Of a stretch of DNA of 64,000 bases, positions 1 through 9,010 are shown piece after piece. Numbering within the stretch: the stretch's first letter is position 1; the number at the start of each line of letters is the position of its first letter. The position numbers and the translations under genes were made by a program. This DNA comes from Lactococcus petauri (GTDB lineage: Bacteria > Bacillota > Bacilli > Lactobacillales > Streptococcaceae): contig NZ_MUIZ01000001.1 of assembly GCF_002154895.1 (NCBI RefSeq), positions 248,001 through 312,000 on the forward strand, in the 5' to 3' direction. Below the pieces are notes generated by a model. It had not been told where the DNA came from. It worked only from the letters and a program-made list of their open reading frames with translations, and searched no databases.

Positions 1-265
1 CAAAAATTGTGCCTCGCTTAGCATAAACAGTCGTTGTGTTTAAATAGTTCGTCTTAGCCATTTCGGAGATGTTTACACCACCGATTTGATTCACTGTAAT
101 AATCCAGACAAAGCGAAATATAAAAATCGCAAACAGAGCAATAGCTACTACAAATAGACTTTTACCTACATGTTTACGATTTTGTTCAGGTCTTTGATGA
201 CTTTTTTTCGCTTTTTTCGAAATACGTCTGAAAGGGAGAGTAATTATTCGAAAAATATTTTTCAT
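1..265 (-). CDS. pbpX: Penicillin-binding protein 2X, N-terminal part (cut by window edge)
   Basis: Only the first 88 codons lie in the window; the gene runs off the left edge. The visible part has a basic cytoplasmic tail (many Lys/Arg in residues 10-34), one membrane segment at about residues 36-57, and then the juxtamembrane start of the extracellular part ending in AKRGTIF, the usual beginning of the class B PBP dimerisation domain. Its ATG overlaps the ftsL stop (ATGA), and ftsL and rsmH precede it, which is the standard division-cluster order. PBP2X cross-links septal peptidoglycan with FtsW. The catalytic domain cannot be seen, so the call rests on the N-terminus and gene order. Confidence 0.88.
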   Translation of the reverse strand, partial: MKNIFRIITLPFRRISKKAKKSHQRPEQNRKHVGKSLFVVAIALFAIFIFRFVWIITVNQIGGVNISEMAKTNYLNTTTVYAKRGTIF

Positions 266-642
266 TTTGTCGCTTTCAATACATTATCAGAATTGTAGGA
301 GATACCATACTTATCCGTAACTTTTTGTAATTTGTCTTGGGATGTTAACTCCTGAATTTTCTGGTCATACTCAGAATTTTTTTGCTCTTTAACAGTAATT
401 TGACTGTTATAGTGCAAGGTACTACTTTCAATTTCTTGCGTTTTTGTTTGAATGAAGAGTTGAGTAACCGCAAGCATCAAGGCTACGACTACCATAGAAA
501 GATAAAATACTTTTTCAACCCCAGAAAATCTTTTGAACTTTTTGGCCAAAACTTCTGGTGCTAATGAGTCTTTTGAAATCGCATAGCTGTCCTTTTTGGC
601 CGCTGTCTCAATGTCAAAATATTCTTTAGGTTGCGCTGCCAT
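262..642 (-). CDS. ftsL: Cell division protein FtsL
   Basis: A 126-residue bitopic protein: a cytoplasmic tail, one membrane segment at about residues 44-63, then an extracellular helical region rich in Lys, Glu and Gln (coiled coil). This architecture and the position between rsmH and pbpX identify FtsL, the FtsB/DivIC partner that activates septal synthesis. The open frame extends 9 codons further upstream to 669, but a strong purine-rich site (GGAGAGAGGAG) lies inside that extension just before the ATG at 642, so I use 642. It overlaps pbpX by 4 nt. Confidence 0.88.
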   Translation of the reverse strand: MAAQPKEYFDIETAAKKDSYAISKDSLAPEVLAKKFKRFSGVEKVFYLSMVVVALMLAVTQLFIQTKTQEIESSTLHYNSQITVKEQKNSEYDQKIQELTSQDKLQKVTDKYGISYNSDNVLKATK

Positions 643-674
643 ATTTTTCTCTCCTCTCTCCTTTTTCATCAGTT

Positions 675-1616
675 TTAATCTTTTTGTTTTTCAGCCACAC
701 GAAGCTTAGCACTGTGCGCTCTATTGTTAAAAGCAAGTTCTTCTTCACTCGCAAGAACGGGCTTACGATTGACTAACTTGAGTTTTGCTTCCATATCTTT
801 CGGAATCATAGGAAGTCCTTTCGGCACGTCAACTGTGCTGTATTCTTTAAAAATTGTTTTCGTTAAACGATCCTCTAAAGAATGGAAAGTAATCACACTT
901 ATTCGTCCAGAAACGTTAAGCAGATCAATCGCTTCTTCTATTGATTCTTCAGCTGCTCCTAGTTCGTCATTTACTTCGATTCGGATTGCTTGAAAAATAC
1001 GCTTGGCAGGATGGCCTTTTTTCTTGAGCTCTTTTTGAGGAAGTGCTGACTTAATGATATCCGCCAGCTCTGTCGTCATTTCAATAGGTTGAAGCTTACG
1101 TGCTTGTTCAATCTTTCGAGCAATTTGCTTTGAAAACTTCTCTTCACCATAGCGGTAAAAGATGCGTACTAAATCCTCATAAGGATAGTCATTTACAACT
1201 TCATATGCAGAAAGTGCTTGAGATTGATCCATTCTCATATCTAATCGTGCTTCCTTCTTATAAGAAAAACCACGTTGGCTGTCATCAAACTGTGGGCTTG
1301 AGACACCTAAATCATAAAGAATACCATCAATTTTTGTAACTCCTAAGTCTGCAAGACTTGAACGTAAGTAGCGGAAGTTACTCTTTATCAATGTCACCTT
1401 GTTTTCTGCCAAAGCAGCTTTAAGACGAACCTTTGCATTTTCGTGGGCAGTATCATCTTGGTCAAATGCGTAGAGATGACCTGTTGTCAACTTACTCAAA
1501 AGATACTCACTGTGACCTGCACCACCAAGAGTTGCATCCACATAGATGCCATCAGGTTTCACCTCAAGCATATCAACAGTTTCGTGTAGCATTACAGTAT
1601 CATGCTTGAATTCCAT
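675..1616 (-). CDS. rsmH: 16S rRNA (cytosine-1402-N4)-methyltransferase RsmH
   Basis: RsmH/MraW methylates C1402 of 16S rRNA in the decoding centre using SAM. The SAM loop [10 protein letters not shown] is seen near residue 27 and the family segment [11 protein letters not shown] follows. It is first in the division operon with ftsL and pbpX. The start is ambiguous: the frame is open to an ATG at 1646, which sits directly against a purine-rich AGGGAAGG; the ATG at 1616 ([15 protein letters not shown]) matches the usual family N-terminus but has no good ribosome site. I chose 1616 on family length (313 residues). Confidence 0.9.
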   Translation of the reverse strand: MEFKHDTVMLHETVDMLEVKPDGIYVDATLGGAGHSEYLLSKLTTGHLYAFDQDDTAHENAKVRLKAALAENKVTLIKSNFRYLRSSLADLGVTKIDGILYDLGVSSPQFDDSQRGFSYKKEARLDMRMDQSQALSAYEVVNDYPYEDLVRIFYRYGEEKFSKQIARKIEQARKLQPIEMTTELADIIKSALPQKELKKKGHPAKRIFQAIRIEVNDELGAAEESIEEAIDLLNVSGRISVITFHSLEDRLTKTIFKEYSTVDVPKGLPMIPKDMEAKLKLVNRKPVLASEEELAFNNRAHSAKLRVAEKQKD

Positions 1617-1668
1617 GTTTACAAGTTTACAGGCGAAAAACGCCATCCTTCCCTAATAGCTAATATTC

Positions 1669-1697
1669 ATTATAACATTTTTCTCCAAAATGTATAG
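1669..1697 (-). promoter_or_regulatory. Promoter of the rsmH-ftsL-pbpX operon
   Basis: Extended -10 TGTTATAAT (hexamer at 1669-1674). The -35 region around 1692-1697 (CTATAC) is poor, so the TG extension or an activator probably compensates. A perfect palindrome abuts it upstream. Confidence 0.6.
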
Positions 1698-1699
1698 TG

Positions 1700-1719
1700 G
1701 TTTACAATATATTGTAAAC
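1700..1719. promoter_or_regulatory. Perfect 20-bp palindrome upstream of the division operon
   Basis: GTTTACAATATATTGTAAAC is its own reverse complement. It lies between the end of the FemAB gene and the rsmH promoter, immediately upstream of the -35 position, where a dimeric regulator could act. I do not recognise the cognate factor. Confidence 0.5.
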
Positions 1720-1735
1720 TTTTTTTCTCTTGTTC

Positions 1736-2905
1736 TTAATGTTTGGTCTTTCGACGCATATACATGGCGTTTGCCATTTTATAAAGAAGTTTACTTACAG
1801 GGAGGTCAAACTCGCCTACATATTCCTCAATACGTGGATTGAAGTGCTTTTTAAACTTCAATAATCCATCTTTTTCGGAAAGGGAATTTTCAAGGCCACC
1901 CATATTCAAAGTATTTGCTCCATTTTCAAATGCATGTTGAATTGTTTCAAACCATACTAGATAAGAAGGATAATATTTTTGGAATGCTGTATCTGTCCCA
2001 GCATAAAGGGTTTCAGCAGCGCCAAAAGCATTGATAGATAAAGTTCCTGCTACCGGAATAATCTCTCCTTTTTCTGCGATAAACTGCGTAATGTCCGCAA
2101 CGTTTTTCTCAGCAATAGCAAGTTCTTCAGTTAAAGTTTTTAAGCGTTTTTCATTTTTGGCTTTTGCTTGATTATCTTTAATCTTTTCAACATTTGCTTC
2201 CATATCTTTTTTTACCTTAGCCATATTAAATTTTACTAAAGTAATAAAAGCATTCGAGCCATAAGTGTCTAAAAGTTTTGTATAATAATCAGCATTACGA
2301 AGACTTACGTTTTTACGTGCTTCTGTCTTCTTCATCAATTCAGCAAAAACAGGAACTAACTCCTTTCCACCAAAAGTAACTTCTGGATAAGAATTGCGTG
2401 CTTTACGAATAAATTGACGTGTTTTTTTATCTAAATTTTCTTCTGAAAAATCTTCTTTATAAATGACAGCATTGTAACGAGGCTGAATCGTATCATGCAT
2501 TTCTGTAGTACGTCCAGTATACTCAACACCTGCACTTGTTAAATTCGTCAGAAGATCATATGCATCGTCAAATTTGTAAGCCGGATCAAACTTGATAAAA
2601 AGTGCTTTTTGACTTTTACCAAATTTTTTCAATTCTAACAGAACAAACTTTAATAAAGCTTTATCTGTATAATCCATCAAAATTCCGCGTGGGATATAAA
2701 GCATTGTGAATCCCAATGGAAGGGGGCGAATCAAGACCAAGCTACTTGCAACCAGCTTATCATCTTGATAAAATCCAATGATTTCCGATTTCCAACTGCT
2801 TTTGATGGTCGCCCATTTTGAGGTTTGTAAAAGGTTTGGCATACCAGAGGCAGCAACAAACTTGTCATGTAGTTGAGGATCGAGTCCAATTTTTACTGTG
2901 TACAT
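1736..2905 (-). CDS. FemAB-family peptidoglycan bridge aminoacyltransferase (1 of 3)
   Basis: A 389-residue FemA/FemB/MurM-type enzyme that would add an aminoacyl-tRNA-borne amino acid to the Lys side chain of lipid II on the cytoplasmic face. Two GNAT-like halves are visible, with a charged helical arm at about residues 225-280 (repeated Lys/Glu, coiled coil), as in FemA and MurM. The C-terminal half has the NMGGLENSLSEKDGLLKFKK stretch typical of the second GNAT fold. It is monocistronic, between tRNA-Gln and the division operon. The start ATG lies 6 nt after an extended -10 box and has no Shine-Dalgarno. The residue it adds cannot be read from the sequence. Confidence 0.85.
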   Translation of the reverse strand: MYTVKIGLDPQLHDKFVAASGMPNLLQTSKWATIKSSWKSEIIGFYQDDKLVASSLVLIRPLPLGFTMLYIPRGILMDYTDKALLKFVLLELKKFGKSQKALFIKFDPAYKFDDAYDLLTNLTSAGVEYTGRTTEMHDTIQPRYNAVIYKEDFSEENLDKKTRQFIRKARNSYPEVTFGGKELVPVFAELMKKTEARKNVSLRNADYYTKLLDTYGSNAFITLVKFNMAKVKKDMEANVEKIKDNQAKAKNEKRLKTLTEELAIAEKNVADITQFIAEKGEIIPVAGTLSINAFGAAETLYAGTDTAFQKYYPSYLVWFETIQHAFENGANTLNMGGLENSLSEKDGLLKFKKHFNPRIEEYVGEFDLPVSKLLYKMANAMYMRRKTKH

Positions 2906-2920
2906 ATCTCTATTCTATCA
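2903..2920 (-). promoter_or_regulatory. Extended -10 giving a probable leaderless FemAB transcript
   Basis: TGATAGAAT ends 6 nt before the ATG at 2905, directly after the tRNA-Gln terminator. No ribosome binding site can fit between them. Confidence 0.55.
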
Positions 2921-2930
2921 AAAATTATTA

Positions 2931-2959
2931 AAAAAAACAGGCTCAGTTTGAACCTGTTT
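2931..2959 (-). terminator. Intrinsic terminator of tRNA-Gln
   Basis: AAACAGG...CCTGTTT stem with an inner extension, followed on the minus strand by a run of T residues. Confidence 0.85.
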
Positions 2960-2965
2960 GACCAA

Positions 2966-3037
2966 CTGGGGTAGCTGGATTCGAACCAACGCATGAGGGA
3001 GTCAAAGTCCCTTGCCTTACCGCTTGGCTATACCCCA
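2966..3037 (-). tRNA. tRNA-Gln (anticodon TTG)
   Basis: A 72-nt cloverleaf: acceptor TGGGGTA/TACCCCA, D-arm AGCCAAGCGGTAAGGCA, anticodon stem-loop GGGACTTTGACTCCC with anticodon TTG, T-arm containing GGTTCGAATCC, discriminator G. CCA is not encoded. It is followed by its own terminator and has no tRNA neighbours. Confidence 0.95.
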
Positions 3038-3126
3038 CTGTCTATCTTTCGACAACAGTAAATATTTTATCAAAATCATGAGAGGATTTCAAGGATTAAC
3101 TCTAACCTCTGAGATATAAAATAAAA

Positions 3127-3330
3127 TTAGGCGCCTAAATTATAGGCTTTGATTGCTTCTTCCATGGCATCTGCAAAATTTCGGGTAACCGCCAGTTCTT
3201 TACCAGAAGCCACCACAACAAAACTACCATTTTCTTCATTAATATCAGCGATGATTTTTTTACCTGATTTGACTTGAACACCTGTTTTTGTGTCAATAAC
3301 TTCAATTTCTGTATCTTTTTTCTTCGACAT
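3127..3330 (-). CDS. DUF2969 family small protein
   Basis: A 67-residue acidic/basic mixed protein, SKKKDTEIEVIDTKTG at the N-terminus and KELAVTRNFADAMEEAI near the C-terminus, which fits the DUF2969 family of Lactobacillales. Its function is unknown. Two adjacent ATG codons exist; AAGGAG is better spaced for the second one (3330). It is a single gene between trxA and tRNA-Gln. No signal peptide or membrane segment is seen. Confidence 0.75.
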   Translation of the reverse strand: MSKKKDTEIEVIDTKTGVQVKSGKKIIADINEENGSFVVVASGKELAVTRNFADAMEEAIKAYNLGA

Positions 3331-3485
3331 CATCAGTCTCCTTTATCCTTCATATCTAGAGATTTCCATCTCAACTTTTCAATGATACCATTTTGCCGAG
3401 TTTTTGTCACGCTGTTTTCGTTCATGTGAGTCTTCCATTTTAATTGCACTGTACCTTATTGTCAAACATAACCAATAATTTGAAA

Positions 3486-3518
3486 CAAAAAAAGGAATAC
3501 CCCAAGAGGCATTCTTTT
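3486..3518 (-). terminator. Terminator after trxA
   Basis: GAATGCCTC-TTG-GGGTATTC hairpin followed by seven T residues on the minus strand. Confidence 0.85.
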
Positions 3519-3525
3519 TATTTTC

Positions 3526-3840
3526 TTATGAAAGTTCCGCTACAATTGCCTTCAATTGAGCTTTTGTTTGAACACCGACAACTTGTTTCACCATTTGACC
3601 GTCTTTAAAGAAGATCAAAGTTGGAATGCTCATAACGCCAAAAGCTTGAGGTGTTTCAGGATTTTCATCAACGTCTAACTTACAAATTTTAAGTTCAGAC
3701 TCGTCAAGTTCTTCTCCTAATTGTTCAAGAATTGGAGCTTGCATACGACATGGGCCACACCAAGTTGCCCAAAAATCTACAAGCACAAGTCCTTCTTTAA
3801 TTTCTTCTTTAAATGTAGCATCAGTAATGTTATATTCCAT
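3526..3840 (-). CDS. trxA: Thioredoxin
   Basis: A 104-residue cytosolic thioredoxin, full length for the family. The redox motif WCGPC gives the Cys28/Cys31 pair, and SIPTLIFF supplies the conserved cis-proline. It reduces disulfides in ribonucleotide reductase, methionine sulfoxide reductases and arsenate reductase; an ArsC of the thioredoxin-coupled kind lies at 41.5 kb. The ribosome site GAGGA is well spaced. It is monocistronic with a strong terminator. Confidence 0.96.
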   Translation of the reverse strand: MEYNITDATFKEEIKEGLVLVDFWATWCGPCRMQAPILEQLGEELDESELKICKLDVDENPETPQAFGVMSIPTLIFFKDGQMVKQVVGVQTKAQLKAIVAELS

Positions 3841-3926
3841 TTTTCGTTCCTCGTTCTTTATTATGAGTACATTCTAGCGAATTTTTATCTACTTTACAAA
3901 TATTATGATTGTTTTTATATTTTGAG

Positions 3927-6263
3927 TCATTTCAAGGTTGCAATTGTTGCGCCACTTCCGCCAGCGTTCACAGGAGCATACTCATAACTCTTAATATGCC
4001 GGTGTTTTTGCAGCTTCTTCTGTACCATTTCACGAATTACACCAGTTCCGATACCATGAACAATGGTAATTTGTAATAAGTTAGCAAGCAAGGCCTGATC
4101 AATATAGTTATCCAATTCTAGCTCTGCTTCCTCATATCTCATACCACGTAAATCAAGCTGTGCTTTCACTTTATTGCTTACTTTTCGGGTTACGGCTTTC
4201 GTTTTTGCAGGTTGGTTCTTAGCAAGCTCTTCCTCTGTTAGCTCAAATTCATCTTCTTGCAGTTTGGTCATTATTGATCCCATTTGCACCTGCCAACGTC
4301 CATCTTTTTCAAGACGAATAAGTTTTCCACGTTGCCCATATGCTGTAACCACCACTTCAGCTCCTTGCTTCAACCCACGTTGTGCCTTAGCTTTCTTCAA
4401 AACTTTGTTTTTACTGTAATCAACAGATGGAACTAGGTTTTCAAGCTCGCTACGGGCTGCAATGATTTCGTGAGGTTTGAGCTGCGCTTTATCATTCAAT
4501 GTTTTGAGAATTTCTTGAGCTTCTTGACTGGCCTTTTTCACAACTTCTTGGGCTTCTTGTTTTGCTTTCTCTAGCTCATGCTCACGCTCTCGATTAATCT
4601 GATCATAAACCTTGGTTAGATCTTTATGAAGATTTATATTTTCTCGTTCTAACTTCTTAATATTGGCTGCTGCTTCTGTTACTTCACGCGTTTTTTCCTC
4701 TAAGCTTGCGATCATATGATTGACATCGTGTTCCTCATCAGAAACCATATTACTAGCCTCCTGAATGATTTGGTCTGACAAACCTAAACGTCGTGAAATT
4801 TCTAAAGCATTTGAGCGACCTGGTACACCCAGCTGCAGACGAAAAACAGGGCGCATTTTATCGATATCAAACTCCATGCTCGCATTAAGAACTTCAGGTG
4901 TTTCAACACCATATGCTTTAAGTTCTGGATAGTGCGTACTCGCCATTGTCTTCACGTGTTTACCACGTAAATATTCTAAAATTGCAATGGCCAAAGCGGC
5001 ACCTTCTTTGGGATCCGTCCCTGCACCAAGTTCGTCAAAGAGCACCAATGCGTTATGATCTGCCTTGTCTAGAATAGCGACAATATTGGTCATGTGACTA
5101 GAGAAAGTCGAGAGATTTTGCTCAATTGACTGTTCATCCCCGATATCCGCAAAAATATCCTGGAAGACATGTGCACGACTGCCTGTACTGGTAAGAATAG
5201 GCAAACCAGATTGCGCCATAATAGTAAGCAGACCTACAGTTTTTAGGGTAATTGTTTTACCCCCAGTATTTGGTCCCGTAATTACAATTGTGTTTAAACT
5301 ACTGTCAAATTTGATGTCATTGGCCACAACTACATTTGGATCAATCAAAGGATGACGTGCCTCATAAAAACAGATGTCTTTGTTTTGGGTTAACTCAGGA
5401 ATACTAGCCTTATGCTTCAATAAGTAGTTATACTTGGCTTTAATCAAGTCGAGATGACCTTGTAACCATGCATTTTGCCGAATATCCAAACTGTAGGGTT
5501 TAAGTTCTTCACTGACTGCTCGAAAAATTCGAAGCATTTCATTTTTTTCTTCGATTTTCTTTTGGTTTAAATTATTGTTAAGCGAAACGGCAGCATTGGG
5601 TTCAATATAGAGTGTTTGTCCTGAGGCAGACATATCATGCACCACACCTGCTATTTTATTTTTACTGTCTGCACGTACAGGCAACACTTGGCGATCATTA
5701 CGAACCGTGATTAAATTTTCAGTGAGAGAACCTGCATTTTTAGACAAAAGTTCCTGCATCACTTTTTTAATGTCTGACTGATAACGTTTAATGGCTGAAC
5801 GAATGTGCATCAGTTCAGCAGATGCATTGTCGTAAAGTGCCCCAGAGTTATCAAAAATTCCAAGTGTTTTATGCACAGGAGAAAGATCAGAAAATTTTTG
5901 GATGAGTTCCTCAAGTGTTGGTATTTCAACATTCTCTGCTTCGTCAAAATAACGCAAAATATTAAGCCCTTGTTGGACAACTTTTTTTATTTCGACAAAT
6001 TCTCGCCCACTCAATTGAGCATCTAATTCTAAGCGGCGCAAAATTTCACTGATATCGGCCGTTTTTGAAAGATGAAGCTGCCCATTTTCTTGAGCTAACT
6101 TTTCAAATTCTGCCAATTCATCAAATAAGTTTTGGATTTTAGTGGCATCAGAGAGGGGTTCTAATTCTTCCAACTCTTTTTTGCCTTGAGCGGTTGTTAA
6201 AAAGGCCAAGAATTGCTCTTTGACCTTGTCAAATTCTAAAATTTGGATAATTTTTTTATTCAT
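3927..6263 (-). CDS. mutS2: Endonuclease MutS2
   Basis: A 778-residue MutS2. There is no MutS mismatch-binding domain I. The ATPase core has Walker A GPNTGGKT (330-337) and Walker B LVLFDELGAGTD. A long coiled coil rich in Lys/Glu spans roughly 510-620. The C-terminal Smr nuclease domain begins at LDLRGMRYEEAE (about 700) and contains IVHGIGTGV. MutS2 suppresses homologous recombination and in Bacillus rescues collided ribosomes. It is co-transcribed with cvpA, 5 nt upstream. Confidence 0.95.
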   Translation of the reverse strand: MNKKIIQILEFDKVKEQFLAFLTTAQGKKELEELEPLSDATKIQNLFDELAEFEKLAQENGQLHLSKTADISEILRRLELDAQLSGREFVEIKKVVQQGLNILRYFDEAENVEIPTLEELIQKFSDLSPVHKTLGIFDNSGALYDNASAELMHIRSAIKRYQSDIKKVMQELLSKNAGSLTENLITVRNDRQVLPVRADSKNKIAGVVHDMSASGQTLYIEPNAAVSLNNNLNQKKIEEKNEMLRIFRAVSEELKPYSLDIRQNAWLQGHLDLIKAKYNYLLKHKASIPELTQNKDICFYEARHPLIDPNVVVANDIKFDSSLNTIVITGPNTGGKTITLKTVGLLTIMAQSGLPILTSTGSRAHVFQDIFADIGDEQSIEQNLSTFSSHMTNIVAILDKADHNALVLFDELGAGTDPKEGAALAIAILEYLRGKHVKTMASTHYPELKAYGVETPEVLNASMEFDIDKMRPVFRLQLGVPGRSNALEISRRLGLSDQIIQEASNMVSDEEHDVNHMIASLEEKTREVTEAAANIKKLERENINLHKDLTKVYDQINREREHELEKAKQEAQEVVKKASQEAQEILKTLNDKAQLKPHEIIAARSELENLVPSVDYSKNKVLKKAKAQRGLKQGAEVVVTAYGQRGKLIRLEKDGRWQVQMGSIMTKLQEDEFELTEEELAKNQPAKTKAVTRKVSNKVKAQLDLRGMRYEEAELELDNYIDQALLANLLQITIVHGIGTGVIREMVQKKLQKHRHIKSYEYAPVNAGGSGATIATLK

Positions 6264-6268
6264 AAATT

Positions 6269-6823
6269 CTAAATATTACCTATTATATTTTCAATAAATA
6301 TATTTTTCAGCATCCCCGAAGAAATCGGAGTGTGGCTAACCATCAAGCGAACCAAAGCGGAAGCATTCAAATGGTTTTGAACAGTGGGCATGGGTACAAG
6401 CGCAAGTAAAGTAACAGCCATTTGTAGGCCGAAATAAGTTGCTCCGAGTGCAAGAACACCTGCGATAATTTTTCCAGTTTTTCCGAAGGGTTGCAAACGT
6501 GTAATGTGGACAAAAAGTCCGAGTAGACGTATCACCGCATAAGAAATAACGAAAATAATCATAAAAGCAAGACCAGCATAGAAGGCATCATCGATTTGGA
6601 AAAGCAAGTTATTATCAAAAAACAGTAATCGTGAATCTGCTGTTGCACTGGAGAAAGGTACCCACATCGTTAATTTTGAAGCAAGTTCCTTATAATTTAA
6701 GAAGGCAATAATTGCAGATATAATGATCCCCAAGCTATATAAAGCCTGTAAGACTAAGCCTCTTGAATAGCCAACCAGAAAGGCCCATATAAGTAATATT
6801 AAGATAAGTAAGTTAATAAGCAT
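6269..6823 (-). CDS. cvpA: CvpA family membrane protein
   Basis: A 184-residue protein with about four membrane segments (residues 2-20, 26-45, 80-105, 113-140) and the N-terminal LILILLIWAFLVGYSRGL pattern of the CvpA/colicin V production family. The exact role is unresolved; cvpA next to mutS2 is a common Firmicute arrangement. Ribosome site AGGA precedes the ATG at 6823, and a TATAAT box about 40 nt upstream suggests a short conventional leader for this two-gene operon. Confidence 0.85.
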   Translation of the reverse strand: MLINLLILILLIWAFLVGYSRGLVLQALYSLGIIISAIIAFLNYKELASKLTMWVPFSSATADSRLLFFDNNLLFQIDDAFYAGLAFMIIFVISYAVIRLLGLFVHITRLQPFGKTGKIIAGVLALGATYFGLQMAVTLLALVPMPTVQNHLNASALVRLMVSHTPISSGMLKNIFIENIIGNI

Positions 6824-6883
6824 AATGTTTTCCTAAATTTCTGTAAATCATTCGTTTACTACCCATTATACCTTATTTTCTCC

Positions 6884-7864
6884 TCATTTACCAAACAGGC
6901 TTGAAGAATGTCCTTTTTGTAAGCTATGGCTAAATTTAAGCTTTTGAGTCATATCATTGATTGCCAGTACAGCTTCTCCAAAACCAACTGACATTAAGGG
7001 AGCTTTCCCATCGTAATCACTGGCATCTCCCGCTACATAAAGCCCTGAAATATTGGTCTCTTGTTGGCGGTTAGCCGTTATTCTTCCTCTACGGCTTAGT
7101 TCGAGTTCTTCATTTAAATCAACATGGTTTGTCATCATTCCATAGTTTACGAGTATTTTATCTACTGCTAAATGATTGAGCTCATCGGATTTTACACGTT
7201 GCAACTTAAGGCCTTCAGGTGATAGCTCCTGCGGAAGATAAGGTGTATGTATTTCAACGGTTGATTGTTCCAGCTCTGCCACTGTTAAAGCATGAGCTCG
7301 GAAAGAAGGTCGACGATGAATAAGGTGAACTTTTCTGGAAACTTTTTCCAACATCAGTGCCCAATCCAGTGCACTGTCGCCCCCGCCAAGAACCGCAACT
7401 TCTTTTTCACGATATTCTTCTAAGTTTTGAATAAAGTAATTCAATTTCCCTAATGCATGAAGTTCTTCTTCTTTCTCGAGATTAAGCTTACGCGGACTGA
7501 GCAAGCCAGATCCTGTTGTTAACAATACTGCTTTCGAATGATGTGTACTTTTACTTGTTTGCAGTACAAAATGCTTATTTTTCTCTTCTTGGCTAATATT
7601 TTCAACTTTTTCATCTAAATATAGTTCATGTGGCACGCGAGCAAGTTGTGACAAAAGGTTGGCCGTTAGATCTGCTCCTGAAATCTCAGGCAAACCTGCT
7701 ATATCATATATCATTTTATCTGGATAAAGTGTTTGAGGTTGACCGCCAGCTTCTTCTAGAGCTTCGATTATCTTGACCGTCATTCCCCGCATCCCAGCAT
7801 AAAACCCGGCATAAAGTCCAACAGGACCAGCACCGATAATTGTTAAATCGTATAAAGTTTCCAT
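6884..7864 (-). CDS. Ferredoxin/flavodoxin-NADP reductase, type 2 (TrxR-like)
   Basis: A 326-residue flavoprotein. FAD-binding GAGPVGLYAG lies near residue 12 and NADP-binding LGGGDSALDW near residue 160; the C-terminal GLYVAGDASDYDGKAPLMSVGFGEA segment closes the FAD site. The fold is thioredoxin reductase-like, but no CxxC redox pair is present, which with AGGQPQTLYPDK points to the YumC-type ferredoxin (flavodoxin) NADP+ oxidoreductase. It is a single gene. The ATG at 7864 lies 6 nt from an extended -10 box with GAAGGC between; the GAAGG is too close to serve as ribosome site. Confidence 0.88.
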   Translation of the reverse strand: METLYDLTIIGAGPVGLYAGFYAGMRGMTVKIIEALEEAGGQPQTLYPDKMIYDIAGLPEISGADLTANLLSQLARVPHELYLDEKVENISQEEKNKHFVLQTSKSTHHSKAVLLTTGSGLLSPRKLNLEKEEELHALGKLNYFIQNLEEYREKEVAVLGGGDSALDWALMLEKVSRKVHLIHRRPSFRAHALTVAELEQSTVEIHTPYLPQELSPEGLKLQRVKSDELNHLAVDKILVNYGMMTNHVDLNEELELSRRGRITANRQQETNISGLYVAGDASDYDGKAPLMSVGFGEAVLAINDMTQKLKFSHSLQKGHSSSLFGK

Positions 7865-7870
7865 GCCTTC

Positions 7871-7879
7871 ATTATAGCA
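7871..7879 (-). promoter_or_regulatory. Extended -10, probable leaderless FNR transcript
   Basis: TGCTATAAT followed by GAAGGC and the ATG at 7864. Transcription would start at or within a base or two of the start codon. Confidence 0.6.
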
Positions 7880-7925
7880 AATTTGTCAAAAGTTTTTTAC
7901 ATTTTAAATTCCATCCATCTTTAAC

Positions 7926-7960
7926 ACAAAAAACCGACGAAACGATTTCGTCAGCTTTTT
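7926..7960 (-). terminator. Terminator of the FemAB pair
   Basis: CTGACGAAATCGTTTCGTCGG hairpin core followed by six T residues on the minus strand. Confidence 0.8.
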
Positions 7961-7963
7961 AAG

Positions 7964-9010
7964 TTAAACACGCCCTAATATTTTTTTCATTCCTTGAATA
8001 AGTTTATATTTTACAGGGTTTGGATAGTAGGAGAATTCTCCTACTTTTTGTGTGATATAGCCCCCAAAATTTTGCTTAAATTTCAAAACACCATCACTGC
8101 CATCAAAGTTTCCTGAGATACCATAAAAATTATAGGTTTTCATCTGACGCTCAATTGCATGAAGCATGGCTGTATGCTGCATAAGGAAAGGGCCACCTAA
8201 CTTGCCATAAGCGCCGTCAGATCCACCATAAAGGTAAAGAAATTCTTGATTGACTTCAATAAAGACACCAGCTGCAATTGCCACTCCATCTTTATAAGTA
8301 ATCAAAAATTCGATTTTATTGCCAAAAGCCTTATAAAGTTCTTGATAATAGGCCAAATCTTTGGTTGCAAAATGACGCTTTTCACCTGTGTTACCAATCA
8401 AACGTTCCACTTCAAAGAGTTCTTCATAAGTAGCTATTTTAACTGTTACTTCATTTTTTATCGCTTTTTTAACGTTACGTTTTGCGTTAGAGTTGTAACT
8501 CTTGAGAAGTTCTTCTTCACTGTGTATTTCAGAAAGATCTTTGATGTATTGCCATTCGGCAACGGCATCCTGCTCTTCATAACCCACATGTCGACCATTG
8601 TAAGTTAAGCCAAGCTTTTTCATTTCTGAAATGAAAGACTCATTAGCTTCTTGAAGTTCTTGACCTTTGCTGTCATAAACCATATAGTCGACAGCTGGAC
8701 GTATCTTCACTTCTAGAGCTTGCTGATTTTTCGCATATTTTTTTAATTCTTGAATAAAACAGTTATAGACCATCTGATCAAAATTGCCAATAGGGCCAAA
8801 GTTAATTTCCAACTTTGCACCACCTGAAACAGAAACAGAAGTCATAAGTGCTGCCATTTTAATCTGGTCATTGACTTTTACAGCGAGGAAAATCGGTTTA
8901 TAACCACGTTTTTCTAACATTTCTGCCATTTGTGGGGTTTGTAAAAATGACTCCGTTTTTTCAGCTGCAAAAGCTGTAAATTGTTCTTGTGAGATTTCTA
9001 AGAATTCCAT
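7964..9010 (-). CDS. FemAB-family aminoacyltransferase without coiled-coil arm (2 of 3)
   Basis: A 348-residue FemAB homologue. It is about 40-57 residues shorter than its two paralogues in this window because the helical arm is missing: the sequence passes directly from KIEFLITYKDGVAIAAGVF into the second GNAT fold. A short, arm-less form is known for FemX of Weissella, which adds the first bridge residue to UDP-MurNAc-pentapeptide. Its ATG overlaps the upstream FemAB stop by one base (TAATG), so the two are translationally coupled. The conserved YGISGNFDGSDGVLKFKQNF segment matches the partner gene closely. The substrate is unknown. Confidence 0.82.
   Translation of the reverse strand: MEFLEISQEQFTAFAAEKTESFLQTPQMAEMLEKRGYKPIFLAVKVNDQIKMAALMTSVSVSGGAKLEINFGPIGNFDQMVYNCFIQELKKYAKNQQALEVKIRPAVDYMVYDSKGQELQEANESFISEMKKLGLTYNGRHVGYEEQDAVAEWQYIKDLSEIHSEEELLKSYNSNAKRNVKKAIKNEVTVKIATYEELFEVERLIGNTGEKRHFATKDLAYYQELYKAFGNKIEFLITYKDGVAIAAGVFIEVNQEFLYLYGGSDGAYGKLGGPFLMQHTAMLHAIERQMKTYNFYGISGNFDGSDGVLKFKQNFGGYITQKVGEFSYYPNPVKYKLIQGMKKILGRV

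Noticed and set aside
724-993. Plus-strand frames inside rsmH, mutS2, pepV, metG and other minus-strand genes
   Set aside because: They are antisense shadows of well-supported proteins and lack ribosome sites or family features.
7884-7889. Perfect TTGACA upstream of the FNR gene as its -35
   Set aside because: It is only 7 bp from the TATAAT box, far below the 16-18 bp needed; the extended -10 probably works without it.
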